From an uncultured Oscillospiraceae bacterium (GTDB lineage Bacteria > Bacillota > Clostridia > Oscillospirales > Oscillospiraceae), in contig CANPVS010000017.1 in the NCBI GenBank assembly GCA_947581795.1, positions 1-47,465 of the forward strand: a stretch of DNA of 47,465 bases, in the 5' to 3' direction. Each line of letters starts with the position of its first letter. Position 1 is the first letter of the stretch. The translations under genes and the position numbers were made by a program. Shown here one piece after another: positions 19,088-28,682 of the stretch. The notes under the pieces are model-generated. The model saw nothing but the letters and a program-made list of their open reading frames with translations. It was not told the origin of the DNA and did not search any database.

Positions 19088-22000
19088 TTACAAATCGAAC
19101 AGGGTCATCTGGCTGGTCTCCGGCAGCGCGCCGAAGGCGCCCAGCTTTCTCAGCGTCTCGATGTGGGCCATACTGACCTTGGGGCACACCGCCGCCACGT
19201 CCTCGATGGACACGAAGGTCCGGCCCCCCTCCCTGGCCTTGGCCAGGTCCAGGGCCGCCGTCTCGCCCAGGCCGGAGATGGCCACGAAGGGCACCCGCAG
19301 CTGCTTCTCCCCCACGGGGACGAACTGCAGGGCGTCGGACTCATAGATATCGATGGGGGCAAAGTCAAAGCCCCGCATGTAGAACTCGTACACCATCTCC
19401 AGGGTGGTCCTCAGGTCCTGCTCCTTGTCGGTGGCGCCGGGGTTGGAATCGATCTCCTTGATCTTGCTGCGGACCTTGTTCACCCCGCCGGTCATCATCT
19501 CCGCGTCGAAGCCGCCCTTCTGGCTGCGGCGGTAGAAGAGGGCCGAGTAGAAAGCCAGGGGGTAGTGGACCTTGTACCAGGCGATGCGAAAGGCCATGAG
19601 CACATAGGCCACCGCGTGGGCTTTGGGGAACAGGTACTCTATCTTGTGGCAGGAGTCGATGTACCACTGGGGCACCCCGTGCTCCTTCATGACCTGGACC
19701 TGCTCGTCGGTGAGCTGCTTGTTCTTCTTGCGGACGTTCTCCATGGCCTTGAAGGCGGTGTTGGCGTCGATGCCGCACTGCATGAGGTAGATCATGATGT
19801 CGTCGCGGCAGCCGATGGTGTCCGAGACGGATTTTCCCTCGTGGATCAGGTCCTGGGCGTTTCCCAGCCACACGCCGGTGCCGTGGGAGTAGCCGGACAG
19901 GCGCACCAGCATGTCGAACTTGTCGGGCTTGGTGTCCACCAGCATCTGGCGGGTGAAGCCCGTGCCGAACTCGGGGATGCCCAGAGAGCCGGTCTGGCCG
20001 ATGATGGGGTCATTTTCCGGCACGCCCAGGGCCTTTGGCGAGGAGAACAGGCTCATGGTGTCCTTGTCGTCCAGGCGGATGGTCTTGGCGTCCGTGCCGG
20101 TGAGGCGCTCCAGCATGTTGATCATGGTGGGGTTATCGTGGCCCAGCTCGTCCAGCTTCAGGAGGTAGTCCTCCATGAAGTGGTACTCCAGGTGGGTCGT
20201 TATCACGCCGGTGTCCGCGTCGTCCGCCGGGTGCTGGACCGGGCAGAAATCCGTCACGTCCATGTCCTGGGGAATGATGACGAGACCGCCGGGGTGCTGG
20301 CCGGTGGTGCGCTTCACGCCCACCAGCCCCTGGGCCAGCCAGTTCATCTCCGCGGCGGAGTACTCCTTCCCGTGCTCCTCGGCGTAGCGCAGCACGTAGC
20401 CGTAGGCGGTCTTCTCCGCCACGGTGCCCACGGTCCCGGCCTTGAACACGTGGTCCGCGCCGAAGAGGGTCTTGGTGTAGGCGTGGGCGTTGGCCTGGTA
20501 CTCCCCGGAGAAATTCAGGTCGATATCCGGTACTTTGTCGCCCTTGATGCCCAGGAAGGTGGCGAAGGGGATGTCGAAGCCCTCCTTGCGCATCTCCGTG
20601 CCGCACACGGGACACATCTTGTCCGGCATGTCCGCGCCGCAGCCGTAGCCCTTTCCGGATTCAAAATCCGTGTGGTAGCACTTGGGGCACAGATAGTGGG
20701 CCGGGAGGCTGTTCACCTCCGTGATGCCCGCGAGATACGCCACCAGGCTGGAGCCCACGCTGCCCCGGCTGCCCACCAGATACCCGTGGGCCAGAGAGTC
20801 CGCCACCAGCTTCTGGGCGGACATGTATATCACGTCGAAGTGCCGGCCCAGGATGGTGTCCATCTCATGCTCCACCCGGTCCATGATGATCTGCTCCGGG
20901 TGGTCGCCGTACAGCTCTTTGAGCCGGCCGTAGACCAGGCCCTTCAGCTGCCCGGCGGAGTTCTCAATGACCGGGGGATACAGGTGGTGCTCCGGCAGAA
21001 GGTCCACCTGGCCCTCGATCAGGTCCGCCACGGCGTTGGTGTTGGTCACTACCACCTCATAGGCCCGCTCCTCGCCCAGATAGGCGAACTCCTCCAGCAT
21101 CTCCTCTGTGGTCTTGAAGTAGATGGGCAGGTCCTTGTCGCTGTCGGTGAAGCCCTTGGCGTTTAGCAGGATATGGCGGAATACCTCGTCCTCCGGGTCT
21201 AAGAAGTGCACGTCCCCCGTGGCGCACACGGGCTTTCCCAGCTCGTCGGCGACGGCGATCACCCGTCGGTTGAAGTCCCGTATCTCCTCTTCGCTTTTGG
21301 CCATGCCGGCCTCCAGCATGAAAGCGTTGTTGCACAGGGGCATGATCTCGAAGTAGTCGTAAAATTCTCCCAGGCGCTTCAGCTCCGCCCGGCTGCGGTG
21401 TCGGCTCACGGCCTGGTAAAACTCCCCCGCGGCGCAGGCGCTGCCCACCAGCAGCCCCTCCCGGTGGGCCATGAGCAGGCTCTTGGGGATGACGGGCAGC
21501 TTGTTGCGGAAGTGCTCCAGGTGGCTCTTGGAGATGAGCTCGTAGAGGTTTTTGAGCCCTTTCCGGTTCTTCACCAGCAGGGAGATATGCCGCGTCCGGG
21601 GATGGCGGCCGGCTTTGGCCCGCAGGTCCCGGCAGAGGCCGTTCACCCGGGAGAGGCGCTGGGCGCCCTTCTCCTCCAGCATGGGCACGAACCGGGCCAG
21701 GATCCGCCCGCAGACCAGCGCGTCGTCGCTGGCCCGGTGGTGGTTGAAGGCGGGAAGGCCCAGCCGGTCCGAGACCATGTCCAGCTTGAACTTCTTCATG
21801 TCCGGCAGCAGCGCCTGAGAAAGGGGCAGGGTGTCGATGAACAGGGGCTGGAAAGAAAGCCCCGCCCGCTCCGCCGCGGCGGAGATGAACCCCACGTCAA
21901 AGCTGGCGTTATGGGCACACAGGGGCCGGTCCCCCGCGAAGGCCAGGAAAGAAGCCACCGCCTCGGCCTCCTCCGGGGCGTCGAACACGTCCTGGTCCGT

Positions 22001-23062
22001 GATGCCCGTGAGGCGCTGGATGTCAGGAGGAATGGGCATATTGGGGTTTACATAAGTATTGAACCGCTCCCCCGGCTCCCCGCTGTGGAACACCACAGCG
22101 CCGATCTCCGTGATCCGGTCATGGTCGTCGGAAAGGCCGGTAGTCTCAATATCAAAGGCCACATAATCGCCGGCGACGGGTCTGTCCCCCTCGCCGAAAA
22201 CAGCGGCGCTCTCATCTATGTCATTTACATAATATCCTTCCATGCCATAGATGACCTTGATGTCCTTGGCCCCCTTGGAGGCGGTGGGGAAGGCCTGGGC
22301 CACCCCGTGGTCGGTGATGGCCACGGCGCTCATGCCCCAGCTTGCCGCCCGCTTCACGGCGGCCAGGGGGTCGGTGAGGGCGTCCATGGAGGACATCTGG
22401 GTATGCAGGTGCAGCTCCACCCGCTTGACGGGGGCGTTGTCCCGCCGGGGCTCCGGGGCCTGGGCGATCTGGATGTTCCGGGGCTCCAGCTCCGCCTCCT
22501 TGCTGAAGCTGTTGAACTTCATCCGCCCGGACACGGTGACGTACATGTCCGGCCTGATCTGGTCGACAACGCCATGCTCCGCTTCCTCCTCCTTGGGGAA
22601 GAAGCGGCTGACCCGGACGCAGCCGGTGCCGTCGGTCATGTCGAACTGGAGCACCACGGCGGCCCGCTTGGGGATCTCCCGGCTGTCCGCCGAGAACACC
22701 CTGCCGGTGACGGTCACGGTCTTGAGTTCCGGGGAAACCTCGCCGATGGGGATGGACTTGCCCTTGACGCTCCGGCCCAGGAGGACCTTTTCCGCTTTCT
22801 TTCCATCGGGTCGGGGAGTCTCCGCCCGGGGCCAGTCCCCTGTAACAGTGACCTCGGCCAGGCCGTATTCCTCCCGGATGGCCCGCTCCAGGGCGGACAC
22901 CTCCGCCGGGGCGGGCATGGCGGGGAACCAGGCCCGGATGGCCATGCTCATCCGCTCCCGGTTTACCGTCGCCTCCTGGACGAACACGCCGTCAAGACTG
23001 CCGTAGCTGGTCTCCAGCGCCCCGCAGAAGGGGAACATCTCTTTGATCGCGACTTTCTCCAA
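19088..23062 (-). CDS. polC: DNA polymerase III alpha subunit, PolC type
   Basis: This is the replicative polymerase of low-GC Gram-positives. The 1324-residue protein has, in order: a short N-terminal domain (1-~110); an OB fold (~112-205); a PHP domain beginning [17 protein letters not shown] (~215) and interrupted by a DEDDh proofreading exonuclease ([11 protein letters not shown] at ~301 to ~465); a zinc finger CPKC ... CGAD ... CPVC (~770-800); the catalytic palm with PDIDLNFSG; and a C-terminal QMTLFDL that fits the beta-clamp-binding motif. It is ~110 residues shorter than Bacillus PolC (1437), mostly at the N-terminus. It is the last conserved gene of the pyrH-ispG cluster and follows ispG by 30 bp. 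Confidence 0.98.
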   Translation of the reverse strand: MEKVAIKEMFPFCGALETSYGSLDGVFVQEATVNRERMSMAIRAWFPAMPAPAEVSALERAIREEYGLAEVTVTGDWPRAETPRPDGKKAEKVLLGRSVKGKSIPIGEVSPELKTVTVTGRVFSADSREIPKRAAVVLQFDMTDGTGCVRVSRFFPKEEEAEHGVVDQIRPDMYVTVSGRMKFNSFSKEAELEPRNIQIAQAPEPRRDNAPVKRVELHLHTQMSSMDALTDPLAAVKRAASWGMSAVAITDHGVAQAFPTASKGAKDIKVIYGMEGYYVNDIDESAAVFGEGDRPVAGDYVAFDIETTGLSDDHDRITEIGAVVFHSGEPGERFNTYVNPNMPIPPDIQRLTGITDQDVFDAPEEAEAVASFLAFAGDRPLCAHNASFDVGFISAAAERAGLSFQPLFIDTLPLSQALLPDMKKFKLDMVSDRLGLPAFNHHRASDDALVCGRILARFVPMLEEKGAQRLSRVNGLCRDLRAKAGRHPRTRHISLLVKNRKGLKNLYELISKSHLEHFRNKLPVIPKSLLMAHREGLLVGSACAAGEFYQAVSRHRSRAELKRLGEFYDYFEIMPLCNNAFMLEAGMAKSEEEIRDFNRRVIAVADELGKPVCATGDVHFLDPEDEVFRHILLNAKGFTDSDKDLPIYFKTTEEMLEEFAYLGEERAYEVVVTNTNAVADLIEGQVDLLPEHHLYPPVIENSAGQLKGLVYGRLKELYGDHPEQIIMDRVEHEMDTILGRHFDVIYMSAQKLVADSLAHGYLVGSRGSVGSSLVAYLAGITEVNSLPAHYLCPKCYHTDFESGKGYGCGADMPDKMCPVCGTEMRKEGFDIPFATFLGIKGDKVPDIDLNFSGEYQANAHAYTKTLFGADHVFKAGTVGTVAEKTAYGYVLRYAEEHGKEYSAAEMNWLAQGLVGVKRTTGQHPGGLVIIPQDMDVTDFCPVQHPADDADTGVITTHLEYHFMEDYLLKLDELGHDNPTMINMLERLTGTDAKTIRLDDKDTMSLFSSPKALGVPENDPIIGQTGSLGIPEFGTGFTRQMLVDTKPDKFDMLVRLSGYSHGTGVWLGNAQDLIHEGKSVSDTIGCRDDIMIYLMQCGIDANTAFKAMENVRKKNKQLTDEQVQVMKEHGVPQWYIDSCHKIEYLFPKAHAVAYVLMAFRIAWYKVHYPLAFYSALFYRRSQKGGFDAEMMTGGVNKVRSKIKEIDSNPGATDKEQDLRTTLEMVYEFYMRGFDFAPIDIYESDALQFVPVGEKQLRVPFVAISGLGETAALDLAKAREGGRTFVSIEDVAAVCPKVSMAHIETLRKLGAFGALPETSQMTLFDL

Positions 23063-23092
23063 CGCTATGTACTCCCTGTCAGGCTTCCTTTG

Positions 23093-24154
23093 TCAGTTCG
23101 GGCCGCCCCGCTCAATGAGGGCCATGAGTTCGTCCAGGAGCTTATCCTCCGGCACCTTCGTCTTCACCACCTGTCCCTTGACGAACAGGCTGCCGAAGCC
23201 GGGGCCGCCGGCGATGCCGAAATCCGCCTCCCGGGCCTCCCCAGGGCCGTTCACCTCGCAGCCCATGACGGCCACGGTGATGTCCCTATCCAGGCCGGAG
23301 ACAGCCTCCTCCACCCTCTTGGCCAGGCCGATGAGGTCGATCCGGGTCCGGCCGCAGGTGGGGCAGGACACGAACCGCACCCCGCCTTTGCGAAGGCCGC
23401 AGGCCCGCAATATGGCAAGCCCCGCCTTTACCTCCTCCGCCGGGTCCGCCGTGAGGCTCACCCGGATGGTGTCGCCGATGCCCTCCATGAGAAGAGTGCC
23501 GATGCCCACGGCGGAGTTCACCAGCCCGCCGTAGCTGGTGCCCGCCTCGGTGACGCCCACGTGCAGGGGGCAGTCGAACCTCTCTGCCGCGAGACGGTAG
23601 GCCGACACGGCGGTGGTCACGTCCGAGGCCTTCACCGAGAGGGCGATGTCCTCAAAGCCCACCGCTCTCAGGGCCTGGATCTCCTCCGCCGCGCTCTCCA
23701 CCAGGGCCTCGGCCGTTGGGCCGCCGTACTTCTCCAGCAGCCGTTTTTCCAATGACCCGGTGTTCACGCCTATACGGATGGGGATGTTCCGCTTTTTGCA
23801 GGCGTCCGCCACCGCCGCCACCCGGTCGACCGAACCGATGTTGCCAGGGTTGATCCGCACGGCGCTGACCCCCGCCTCCGCCGCCGCCAGGGCCAGCCGG
23901 TAGTCAAAGTGGATGTCCGCCACCACGGGCATGGGCGCCTGGGCCATGATGGCCGGCAGGGCCGCCGCCGCGTCCTGGTTCGGCACCGCCACCCGGATGA
24001 TGTCGCACCCGGCGGCCCGGAGCCTGCGCATCTGCTCCAGCGTGGCCTCTGCGTCCTGGGTGAGGGTATTGCACATGGACTGGACCGTCACCGGGGCGCC
24101 GCCGCCCACGGGCACGCCGCCCACGTATATCCTTTTCGTGTCGTCTCTTTTCAT
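23093..24154 (-). CDS. ispG: 4-hydroxy-3-methylbut-2-enyl diphosphate synthase
   Basis: This enzyme performs the penultimate step of the MEP isoprenoid pathway, a [4Fe-4S]-dependent reductive ring opening of MEcPP. The 353-residue protein has the short bacterial form: a TIM barrel with VGGVPVGGGAPVTVQSM at the N-terminus and ADIHFDYRLAL, then the cluster domain with FVSCPTCGRT (two Cys) and VAVMGCEVNGPGEAR (third Cys and Glu). The start is taken as ATG 24154, 8 bp after the rseP stop; a TTG 18 bp upstream overlaps rseP. No strong ribosome site precedes it. It lies with dxr and uppS, linking isoprenoid supply to undecaprenyl carrier synthesis. Confidence 0.96.
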   Translation of the reverse strand: MKRDDTKRIYVGGVPVGGGAPVTVQSMCNTLTQDAEATLEQMRRLRAAGCDIIRVAVPNQDAAAALPAIMAQAPMPVVADIHFDYRLALAAAEAGVSAVRINPGNIGSVDRVAAVADACKKRNIPIRIGVNTGSLEKRLLEKYGGPTAEALVESAAEEIQALRAVGFEDIALSVKASDVTTAVSAYRLAAERFDCPLHVGVTEAGTSYGGLVNSAVGIGTLLMEGIGDTIRVSLTADPAEEVKAGLAILRACGLRKGGVRFVSCPTCGRTRIDLIGLAKRVEEAVSGLDRDITVAVMGCEVNGPGEAREADFGIAGGPGFGSLFVKGQVVKTKVPEDKLLDELMALIERGGPN

Positions 24155-24161
24155 ATCATAT

Positions 24162-25241
24162 CTATCGTGCAATGATACGTGCCACGTCGTTGTACATCAC
24201 ATATACCATGAGGCCCATCAACAGGACAAACCCCACGGTGCTGGCGTAATTTTCGTACTTGGGGTCCAGTTCCCGCCGGAACAGCAGCGCACACAGTCCG
24301 CTGAGCACCAGGAAAAGGATGCGCCCGCCGTCCAGGCCGGGGATGGGCAGCAGATTCATCACCGCCAGGTTCACGGAGATGAGCGCCGCCAGATAGAAGA
24401 TATTCAAAAGGGCCAGGGACACCGTAGGCGACGAGGTGCCCATCTCGGCGATGCCGTCCACCAGGCCCACCACGCCCATCATCTGGCTCGCGGGCACCCG
24501 CCCGGTCACCAGGTCGTGCAGTCCCAGCCACACGGTCCGCACGAAGTCCAGCGCCCCGTACCAGGTGTACCTGAGCTTGGCGGCCAGGCCCGTGTCGCGC
24601 TTTTCAAAGTAGAGGCCGTAGCGCTGTATCTTCTCGCCGGTGTCCTCGTCCACGTACTCCCGCAGGGTCATAGGGAAGTTGTCCAGGTGGACCTTCTTCC
24701 CGTCCCGGATGAGGACCAGGTCCGCGTGTCCCTCCTCCCCCCGGGCCATGTAGAGGGACACGTCGCTGGCCAGGTACGTCCGCTGGCCGTTGACCTTGTA
24801 GAAGGTGTCCCCCACCTGCAGGCCGTCCGGCCCCTCATAGGGGCAGCCCTCCATGAACCGGGTGACCGTGGGCGGGGAAAAGGACTCCACCTGGGTGTAG
24901 CAGCCGAAGATGATTACAAGGCCCAGCAGGAAGTTCATAGTCACGCCGGCCAGCATGATGACCAGCCGCTTCCACCGGGGGGCGTTTGGGAAGGAGCCCT
25001 CGTCGTCGGACTCGTCGTCATCCCCCGCCATGGCGCAGAATCCGCCGATAGGCAGCGCCCGCAGGGATATGACCGTGCCGCTTTTCGTCGTGCGGCTCAA
25101 AAGCTTCGGTCCCATGCCCATGGAGAACTCCAGCACCCGCACCCCGCAGGCCCGGGCCGCCAGGAAATGCCCCAGTTCGTGGACTATGATGAGCACCCCG
25201 AAGATCAATATGGCTAAGAGGATATAGAGAAATGTTCCCAT
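24162..25241 (-). CDS. rseP: RIP metalloprotease RseP/RasP (site-2 protease)
   Basis: This intramembrane zinc protease cuts membrane-spanning anti-sigma factors and remnant signal peptides. The 359-residue protein has HELGH at residues 21-25 within the first membrane helix and FSMGMGPKL just after. A single PDZ domain lies at ~115-210, and the third zinc ligand is in NLLPIPGLDGGR near residue 300, with two further C-terminal helices. The start follows AAGGAAGC. It lies between dxr and ispG as in other Clostridia. An ECF sigma/anti-sigma pair lies at 33.6-35.1 kb and is a possible substrate system, but nothing in the sequence proves that link. Confidence 0.96.
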   Translation of the reverse strand: MGTFLYILLAILIFGVLIIVHELGHFLAARACGVRVLEFSMGMGPKLLSRTTKSGTVISLRALPIGGFCAMAGDDDESDDEGSFPNAPRWKRLVIMLAGVTMNFLLGLVIIFGCYTQVESFSPPTVTRFMEGCPYEGPDGLQVGDTFYKVNGQRTYLASDVSLYMARGEEGHADLVLIRDGKKVHLDNFPMTLREYVDEDTGEKIQRYGLYFEKRDTGLAAKLRYTWYGALDFVRTVWLGLHDLVTGRVPASQMMGVVGLVDGIAEMGTSSPTVSLALLNIFYLAALISVNLAVMNLLPIPGLDGGRILFLVLSGLCALLFRRELDPKYENYASTVGFVLLMGLMVYVMYNDVARIIAR

Positions 25242-25295
25242 GCTGCTTCCTTCTCAATGATCTACTGGGAAAAGTCTATGCCAAAAGGGCGCGGT

Positions 25296-26426
25296 CTATC
25301 CGACTAACCTACGTGCTTCTATGTCTACCTCTAAGATGTCGTCCAGGGTGGGCGCGGCGATGAAGGGCACGCGCGCCACCGCGTCCGCCACCTTGTCGTA
25401 GATGTCGTTATAGCCGATCTTCCCCGCCAGGAACAGGGCCACCGCCCGCTCGTTGGCGGCGCTCATCACCGCCGGGGCCGTGCCGCCCTTCCGGGCGCAG
25501 TCCATGGCCAGGGCCAGGCAGGGGGTCTTTTCAAGGTCCGGGGCCTCGAAGGTCATGTCCTTCATCTTCCAGAAATCCAGCCGCTCATAGGGGGACGGGG
25601 CCCGGTCAGGCCAGGTCATGGCGTACTGGATGGGCAGGCCCATATCCGGCACCGCCAGCTGGGCCAGCACCGTGCCGTCCAAAAGCTCCACCATGGAGTG
25701 GATCACGCTCTGGGGGTGGACCACCACCTGGATATCGTCCGGCGTCACGCCGAACAGGTGCATGGCCTCGATGAACTCCAGTCCCTTGTTCATCATGGTG
25801 GCGCTGTCCACGGATATCTTGGCCCCCATATGCCAGTTGGGGTGGGCCACCGCCTGGGCCGGGGTGACGGAGGCGGTTTCGGCCCTCGTCCAGCCCCGGA
25901 AGGGGCCGCCGGAGCCGGTGAGCAGGATCCTTTTGAGCTGGTCCCGCCGCCCCTCCAGGCACTGGAAGATGGCGGCGTGTTCCGAGTCCACGGGCACGAT
26001 CTCGGCGCCCTTTTCTTTGGCCGCCGCCATGACGATGCTGCCCGCGCAGACCAGGGTCTCCTTATTGGCAAGACATATGCGCTTTTTTGCGCCGATGGCG
26101 TCCAATGTAGGCCGCAGGCCCACGGAGCCGGATACCGCCGTCACCACCGCGTCCGTGTCCACCGCCGCGGCGGCGCGGCGCAGGCCCTCCATCCCCTCGC
26201 CGACTTCTATGTCCAGGTCGGCTACGGCGACGCGCAGCTTCGCCGCCGCGGCCGGGTCGTACACCGCCGCATAGGAGGGACGAAACGCACGTATCTGCTC
26301 CTCCAGGAGCTCTATGCTCTTTTGGGCCGTCAGGGCCTCCACCCGCAGGCCCAGCCGGGCCGCCGCCGCCAGCGACTGCCGCCCGATGGACCCGGTGGAG
26401 CCCAGTACGGAGATAGACTTCACCAT
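25296..26426 (-). CDS. dxr: 1-deoxy-D-xylulose-5-phosphate reductoisomerase
   Basis: This enzyme is the first committed step of the MEP pathway, converting DXP to MEP with NADPH. The 376-residue protein starts at ATG 26426. It shows the NADPH site SVLGSTGSIGRQSL, ANKETLVCAG, the metal and substrate region VDSEHAAIFQCL, SGGPFRGW, HMGAKISVDSATMMNKGLE and NERAVALFL. The start lies one base after the uppS stop, so no gene separates them, although cdsA normally sits there. An in-frame extension upstream lies inside uppS and is rejected. Confidence 0.97.
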   Translation of the reverse strand: MVKSISVLGSTGSIGRQSLAAAARLGLRVEALTAQKSIELLEEQIRAFRPSYAAVYDPAAAAKLRVAVADLDIEVGEGMEGLRRAAAAVDTDAVVTAVSGSVGLRPTLDAIGAKKRICLANKETLVCAGSIVMAAAKEKGAEIVPVDSEHAAIFQCLEGRRDQLKRILLTGSGGPFRGWTRAETASVTPAQAVAHPNWHMGAKISVDSATMMNKGLEFIEAMHLFGVTPDDIQVVVHPQSVIHSMVELLDGTVLAQLAVPDMGLPIQYAMTWPDRAPSPYERLDFWKMKDMTFEAPDLEKTPCLALAMDCARKGGTAPAVMSAANERAVALFLAGKIGYNDIYDKVADAVARVPFIAAPTLDDILEVDIEARRLVG

Positions 26427-26427
26427 A

Positions 26428-27159
26428 TCATTCGCTCTTTCCCACGTCTCCGAATCGTCTCTCCCGGTGCTGATAGGCCGCGATGGCCTTGTCGAATTCC
26501 GCCTCATCAAAGTCCGGCCACAGCACGTCGGAGAAGTAAAGCTCCGAGTAGGCGCACTCCCACAGAAGGAAGTTGGAGATGCGCTTCTCCCCGCCGGGGC
26601 GTATCAGCAGGTCCGGGTCCGGGATATCCCCGCCCCACATATAGCCGGAGAAGGTGTGCTCCGTGAGCTCCGGGCAGCCGTCCGCCGCCCATCGTTTCGC
26701 CGCCCGGACGATCTCGTCCCGGCCGCCGTAATTGAGGCATATGTTCACCTGAGCGCCGGTGTAGACGGCCGAGCGCTCCATACACTCCCGGCAGAGCTTT
26801 TGCAGCTCCGGGGCGAAGGGAGAGAGAGCCCCGAAGATGCATATGCGCACCCGCTCCTTTTCCAGGTCCCGCAATGCCTGGCGCAGGTACTTTTCCAAGA
26901 GGGCCATGATACCCGCCACCTCGTCGGCGGGCCGCTTCCAGTTCTCCGTGGAGAAGGCGTACACGGTAAGGTACTCGATGCCCAGCTTCTGGCAGTACCG
27001 GGCCGCCCGGCGGAAGCTGTCCGCCCCGGCGGAGTGGCCCGCCGTCCGGGGCAGGCCCCGCTTTTTCGCCCAGCGGCCGTTGCCGTCCATGATAACGGCG
27101 ATATGGCGGGGGAGTCTTTCCAACTCTCCCGCCATATCAGTCTGCTTCCGGGCGCTCAT
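26428..27159 (-). CDS. uppS: Isoprenyl transferase (undecaprenyl diphosphate synthase)
   Basis: This cis-prenyltransferase makes undecaprenyl diphosphate, the lipid carrier for the cell wall. The 243-residue protein carries HIAVIMDGNGRWAKKRGLPR (catalytic Asp25), GHSAGAD, FSTENWKRP, LNYGGRDEI, DPDLLIRPGGEKRISNFLLW and a C-terminal YSELYFSDVLWPDF. All family signatures are present. The ATG at 27159 overlaps the frr stop by 4 bp; a second in-frame ATG at 27135 is possible. It sits between frr and dxr in the conserved operon. Confidence 0.97.
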   Translation of the reverse strand: MSARKQTDMAGELERLPRHIAVIMDGNGRWAKKRGLPRTAGHSAGADSFRRAARYCQKLGIEYLTVYAFSTENWKRPADEVAGIMALLEKYLRQALRDLEKERVRICIFGALSPFAPELQKLCRECMERSAVYTGAQVNICLNYGGRDEIVRAAKRWAADGCPELTEHTFSGYMWGGDIPDPDLLIRPGGEKRISNFLLWECAYSELYFSDVLWPDFDEAEFDKAIAAYQHRERRFGDVGKSE

Positions 27160-27707
27160 ATGGCGAACAGCTCTTTTTCCTTCGCTTCGGTGAGCTTGTC
27201 GATGTCCTTGATGTTGTCGTCTGTAAGCTTCTGCAGGTCCTTTTCCAGGTCCTTCTGGTCGTCCTCGGTGATGTCGCCGGCCTTCTGCTGCTTCTTGATC
27301 TTGTCCATGGCGTCCCGGCGGATATTGCGCACGGCCACCTTGGCGTCCTCGCCGTACTTGCGCACCTGCTTGGCCAGCTCCTTGCGCCGCTCCTCGGTGA
27401 GCTGGGGGAAGGCAAGGCGGATGACCCGGCCGTCGTTCTGGGGGTTGATGCCCAGCTCGGAGGCCTGGATGGCCTTCTCGATGCCCTTCAGCACGGAGCC
27501 GTCCCAGGGGGTGATGACCAGGGTCCGGGGATCGGGAGTGGAGATGGCCGCCACCTGGTTGATGGGGGTGGGGGTGCCGTAGTAGTCCACGGTGATGCCG
27601 TTCAGGACCGCGGCGTTGGCCCGCCCGGCCCGGACGGAATCGAACTGGCCGGAGAGGAACTCCTTGGCCTTTTTCATTTTGTCCTCGAATTCTTTCAGCT
27701 CAGACAT
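27156..27707 (-). CDS. frr: Ribosome recycling factor
   Basis: Together with EF-G this cytosolic factor splits post-termination ribosomes. The 183-residue protein has the usual length and motifs: LKEFEDKMKKAKEFLSGQF, RAGRANAAVLNGITVDYYGT, TPINQVAAISTPDPRTLVI, PWDGSVLKGIEKAIQASELG and VAVRNIRRDAMDKIKK. The start has GGAGGACCTGACCC upstream. It is separated from pyrH by a family B repeat and overlaps uppS by 4 bp. Confidence 0.98.
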   Translation of the reverse strand: MSELKEFEDKMKKAKEFLSGQFDSVRAGRANAAVLNGITVDYYGTPTPINQVAAISTPDPRTLVITPWDGSVLKGIEKAIQASELGINPQNDGRVIRLAFPQLTEERRKELAKQVRKYGEDAKVAVRNIRRDAMDKIKKQQKAGDITEDDQKDLEKDLQKLTDDNIKDIDKLTEAKEKELFAI

Positions 27708-27744
27708 GGGTCAGGTCCTCCTTTTGTGTCATTTATTAGAAAGC

Positions 27745-27823
27745 ATTGGCTTCGCAGAATTCGCCGCCGCAGCGGCGAAAAAATGGGATCCTTCTCGATT
27801 GAAAGGCAAAGCCTTTCAATCGA
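27745..27823 (-). repeat. Family B hairpin repeat, copy 2
   Basis: On the minus strand a perfect 13-bp stem (27811-27823 with 27795-27807; TCGATTGAAAGGC) is followed by GAAGGATCCCA, a hairpin TCGCCGCTGCGGCGGCGA and TTCTGCGAAGCCAAT. The order and conserved words match copy 1 at 15036-15204, without the 88-bp insertion. The first stem overlaps the pyrH 3' end and contains its TGA stop (27816-27818). Confidence 0.75.
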
Positions 27824-28529
27824 CCTGGGTGCCTATCTTCTCCCCCATGACCACCCGGAGGATGTTCTCCGGCGGGTCCAGGGCGAAGATCATGGTGGGG
27901 ATGGCGTTGTCCCGGAGAAGGCTGGTGGCGGCCGCGTCGATGACCTTCAAATCCTTGGAGAGGATCTCCCCGTAGCCGATGCGGTCCAGCTTTTTCGCGG
28001 CGGGGTCCTTCTTGGGGTCCGCGGTATAGACGCCGTCGATGTGCTTCGCCATCAGCAGCGCGTCCGCGCCGATCTCCGCGGCCTTCAGCGCCGCGGCGGA
28101 GTCGGTGGTGAAATAGGGGTTGCCGCTGCCCGCGGCAAACAGGACCACCCGCCCCTTTTCCAGGTGGTGCATGGCCCGGCCGTAGGAGTAGGGCTCGGCC
28201 ACCCGGACCATGTCGATCATGGTCATCACCCGGGCGGGCACGCCCTGCTGCTCCAGGACCTCGGACAGGGCGATGGAATTCATCACGGTAGCCAGCATGC
28301 CCATCTGGTCGGCCCGGGAGCGCTCCATCTTCCCGCCGCCGTCCTTGGCGCCCCGCCAGTAGTTGCCGCCGCCGGTGACGATCCCCACCTGGACGCCCGC
28401 GTCCACGCAGGACTTCACGGCTTTGGCCACCTGGGCCATCACGGCGAAATCCAGCCCCCGGCCGCTCCCGCCGCCCAGGGCCTCGCCGCTCAGTTTCAAC
28501 AAAACGCGCTTATATACGGGCTTTCCCAT
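27816..28529 (-). CDS. pyrH: UMP kinase
   Basis: This cytosolic enzyme phosphorylates UMP to UDP, and its family (amino acid kinase fold) is usually regulated by UTP and GTP. The 237-residue protein begins YKRVLLKLSGEAL, with IVTGGGNYWRG, a DQMGMLATVMNSIAL helix, and GVYTADPKKDPAAKKLDRI near the C-terminus. ATG 28529 is chosen because GGAG precedes it; ATG 28544 is an in-frame alternative without a site. The usual upstream rpsB-tsf pair is absent, and the gene has its own promoter (28619-28647). The last codon and stop lie inside a family B repeat, so the C-terminus may have been reshaped by it. Confidence 0.97.
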   Translation of the reverse strand: MGKPVYKRVLLKLSGEALGGGSGRGLDFAVMAQVAKAVKSCVDAGVQVGIVTGGGNYWRGAKDGGGKMERSRADQMGMLATVMNSIALSEVLEQQGVPARVMTMIDMVRVAEPYSYGRAMHHLEKGRVVLFAAGSGNPYFTTDSAAALKAAEIGADALLMAKHIDGVYTADPKKDPAAKKLDRIGYGEILSKDLKVIDAAATSLLRDNAIPTMIFALDPPENILRVVMGEKIGTQVD

Positions 28530-28565
28530 CGTGCCTGTCTCCATTCGTCTTACTCTTATCCTAGA

Positions 28566-28609
28566 GGAGAAAGGTTACATTTTCAACCTCATGGGCGCAC
28601 CTTTTCTCC
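28566..28609 (-). promoter_or_regulatory. Hairpin in the pyrH leader
   Basis: ACCTTTTCTCC (28599-28609) and GGAGAAAGGT (28566-28575) pair with a single bulge across a 23-nt loop in the 5' leader of the pyrH operon, about 36 nt before the start codon. It could stabilise the mRNA or take part in regulation; no T run follows. Confidence 0.45.
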
Positions 28610-28618
28610 CAGCTTTAA

Positions 28619-28647
28619 ATTTTACCACATCCGCCCGCTGATTTCAA
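28619..28647 (-). promoter_or_regulatory. Sigma-A promoter for the pyrH-polC operon
   Basis: The minus strand reads TTGAAA (28642-28647), 17 bp, TAAAAT (28619-28624). Transcription would start near 28612 and give a leader of ~80 nt. Confidence 0.75.
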
Positions 28648-28670
28648 CCGGCTTCGCGGCCCGCCTGGGC

Positions 28671-28676
28671 TACAAT
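28671..28676 (+). promoter_or_regulatory. Candidate -10 box of spoIIGA
   Basis: TACAAT lies only 6 bp before the spoIIGA ATG. No good -35 box is found at 17 bp; TTTCAA lies 23 bp upstream, reminiscent of the long spacer in the Spo0A-activated Bacillus spoIIG promoter. This is tentative. Confidence 0.35.
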
Positions 28677-28682
28677 CCGGGT

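Noticed and set aside
27726..28682. Upstream extension of spoIIGA
   Set aside because: It runs antisense through pyrH and matches nothing; SpoIIGA homologues begin with the first membrane helix, as at ATG 28683.
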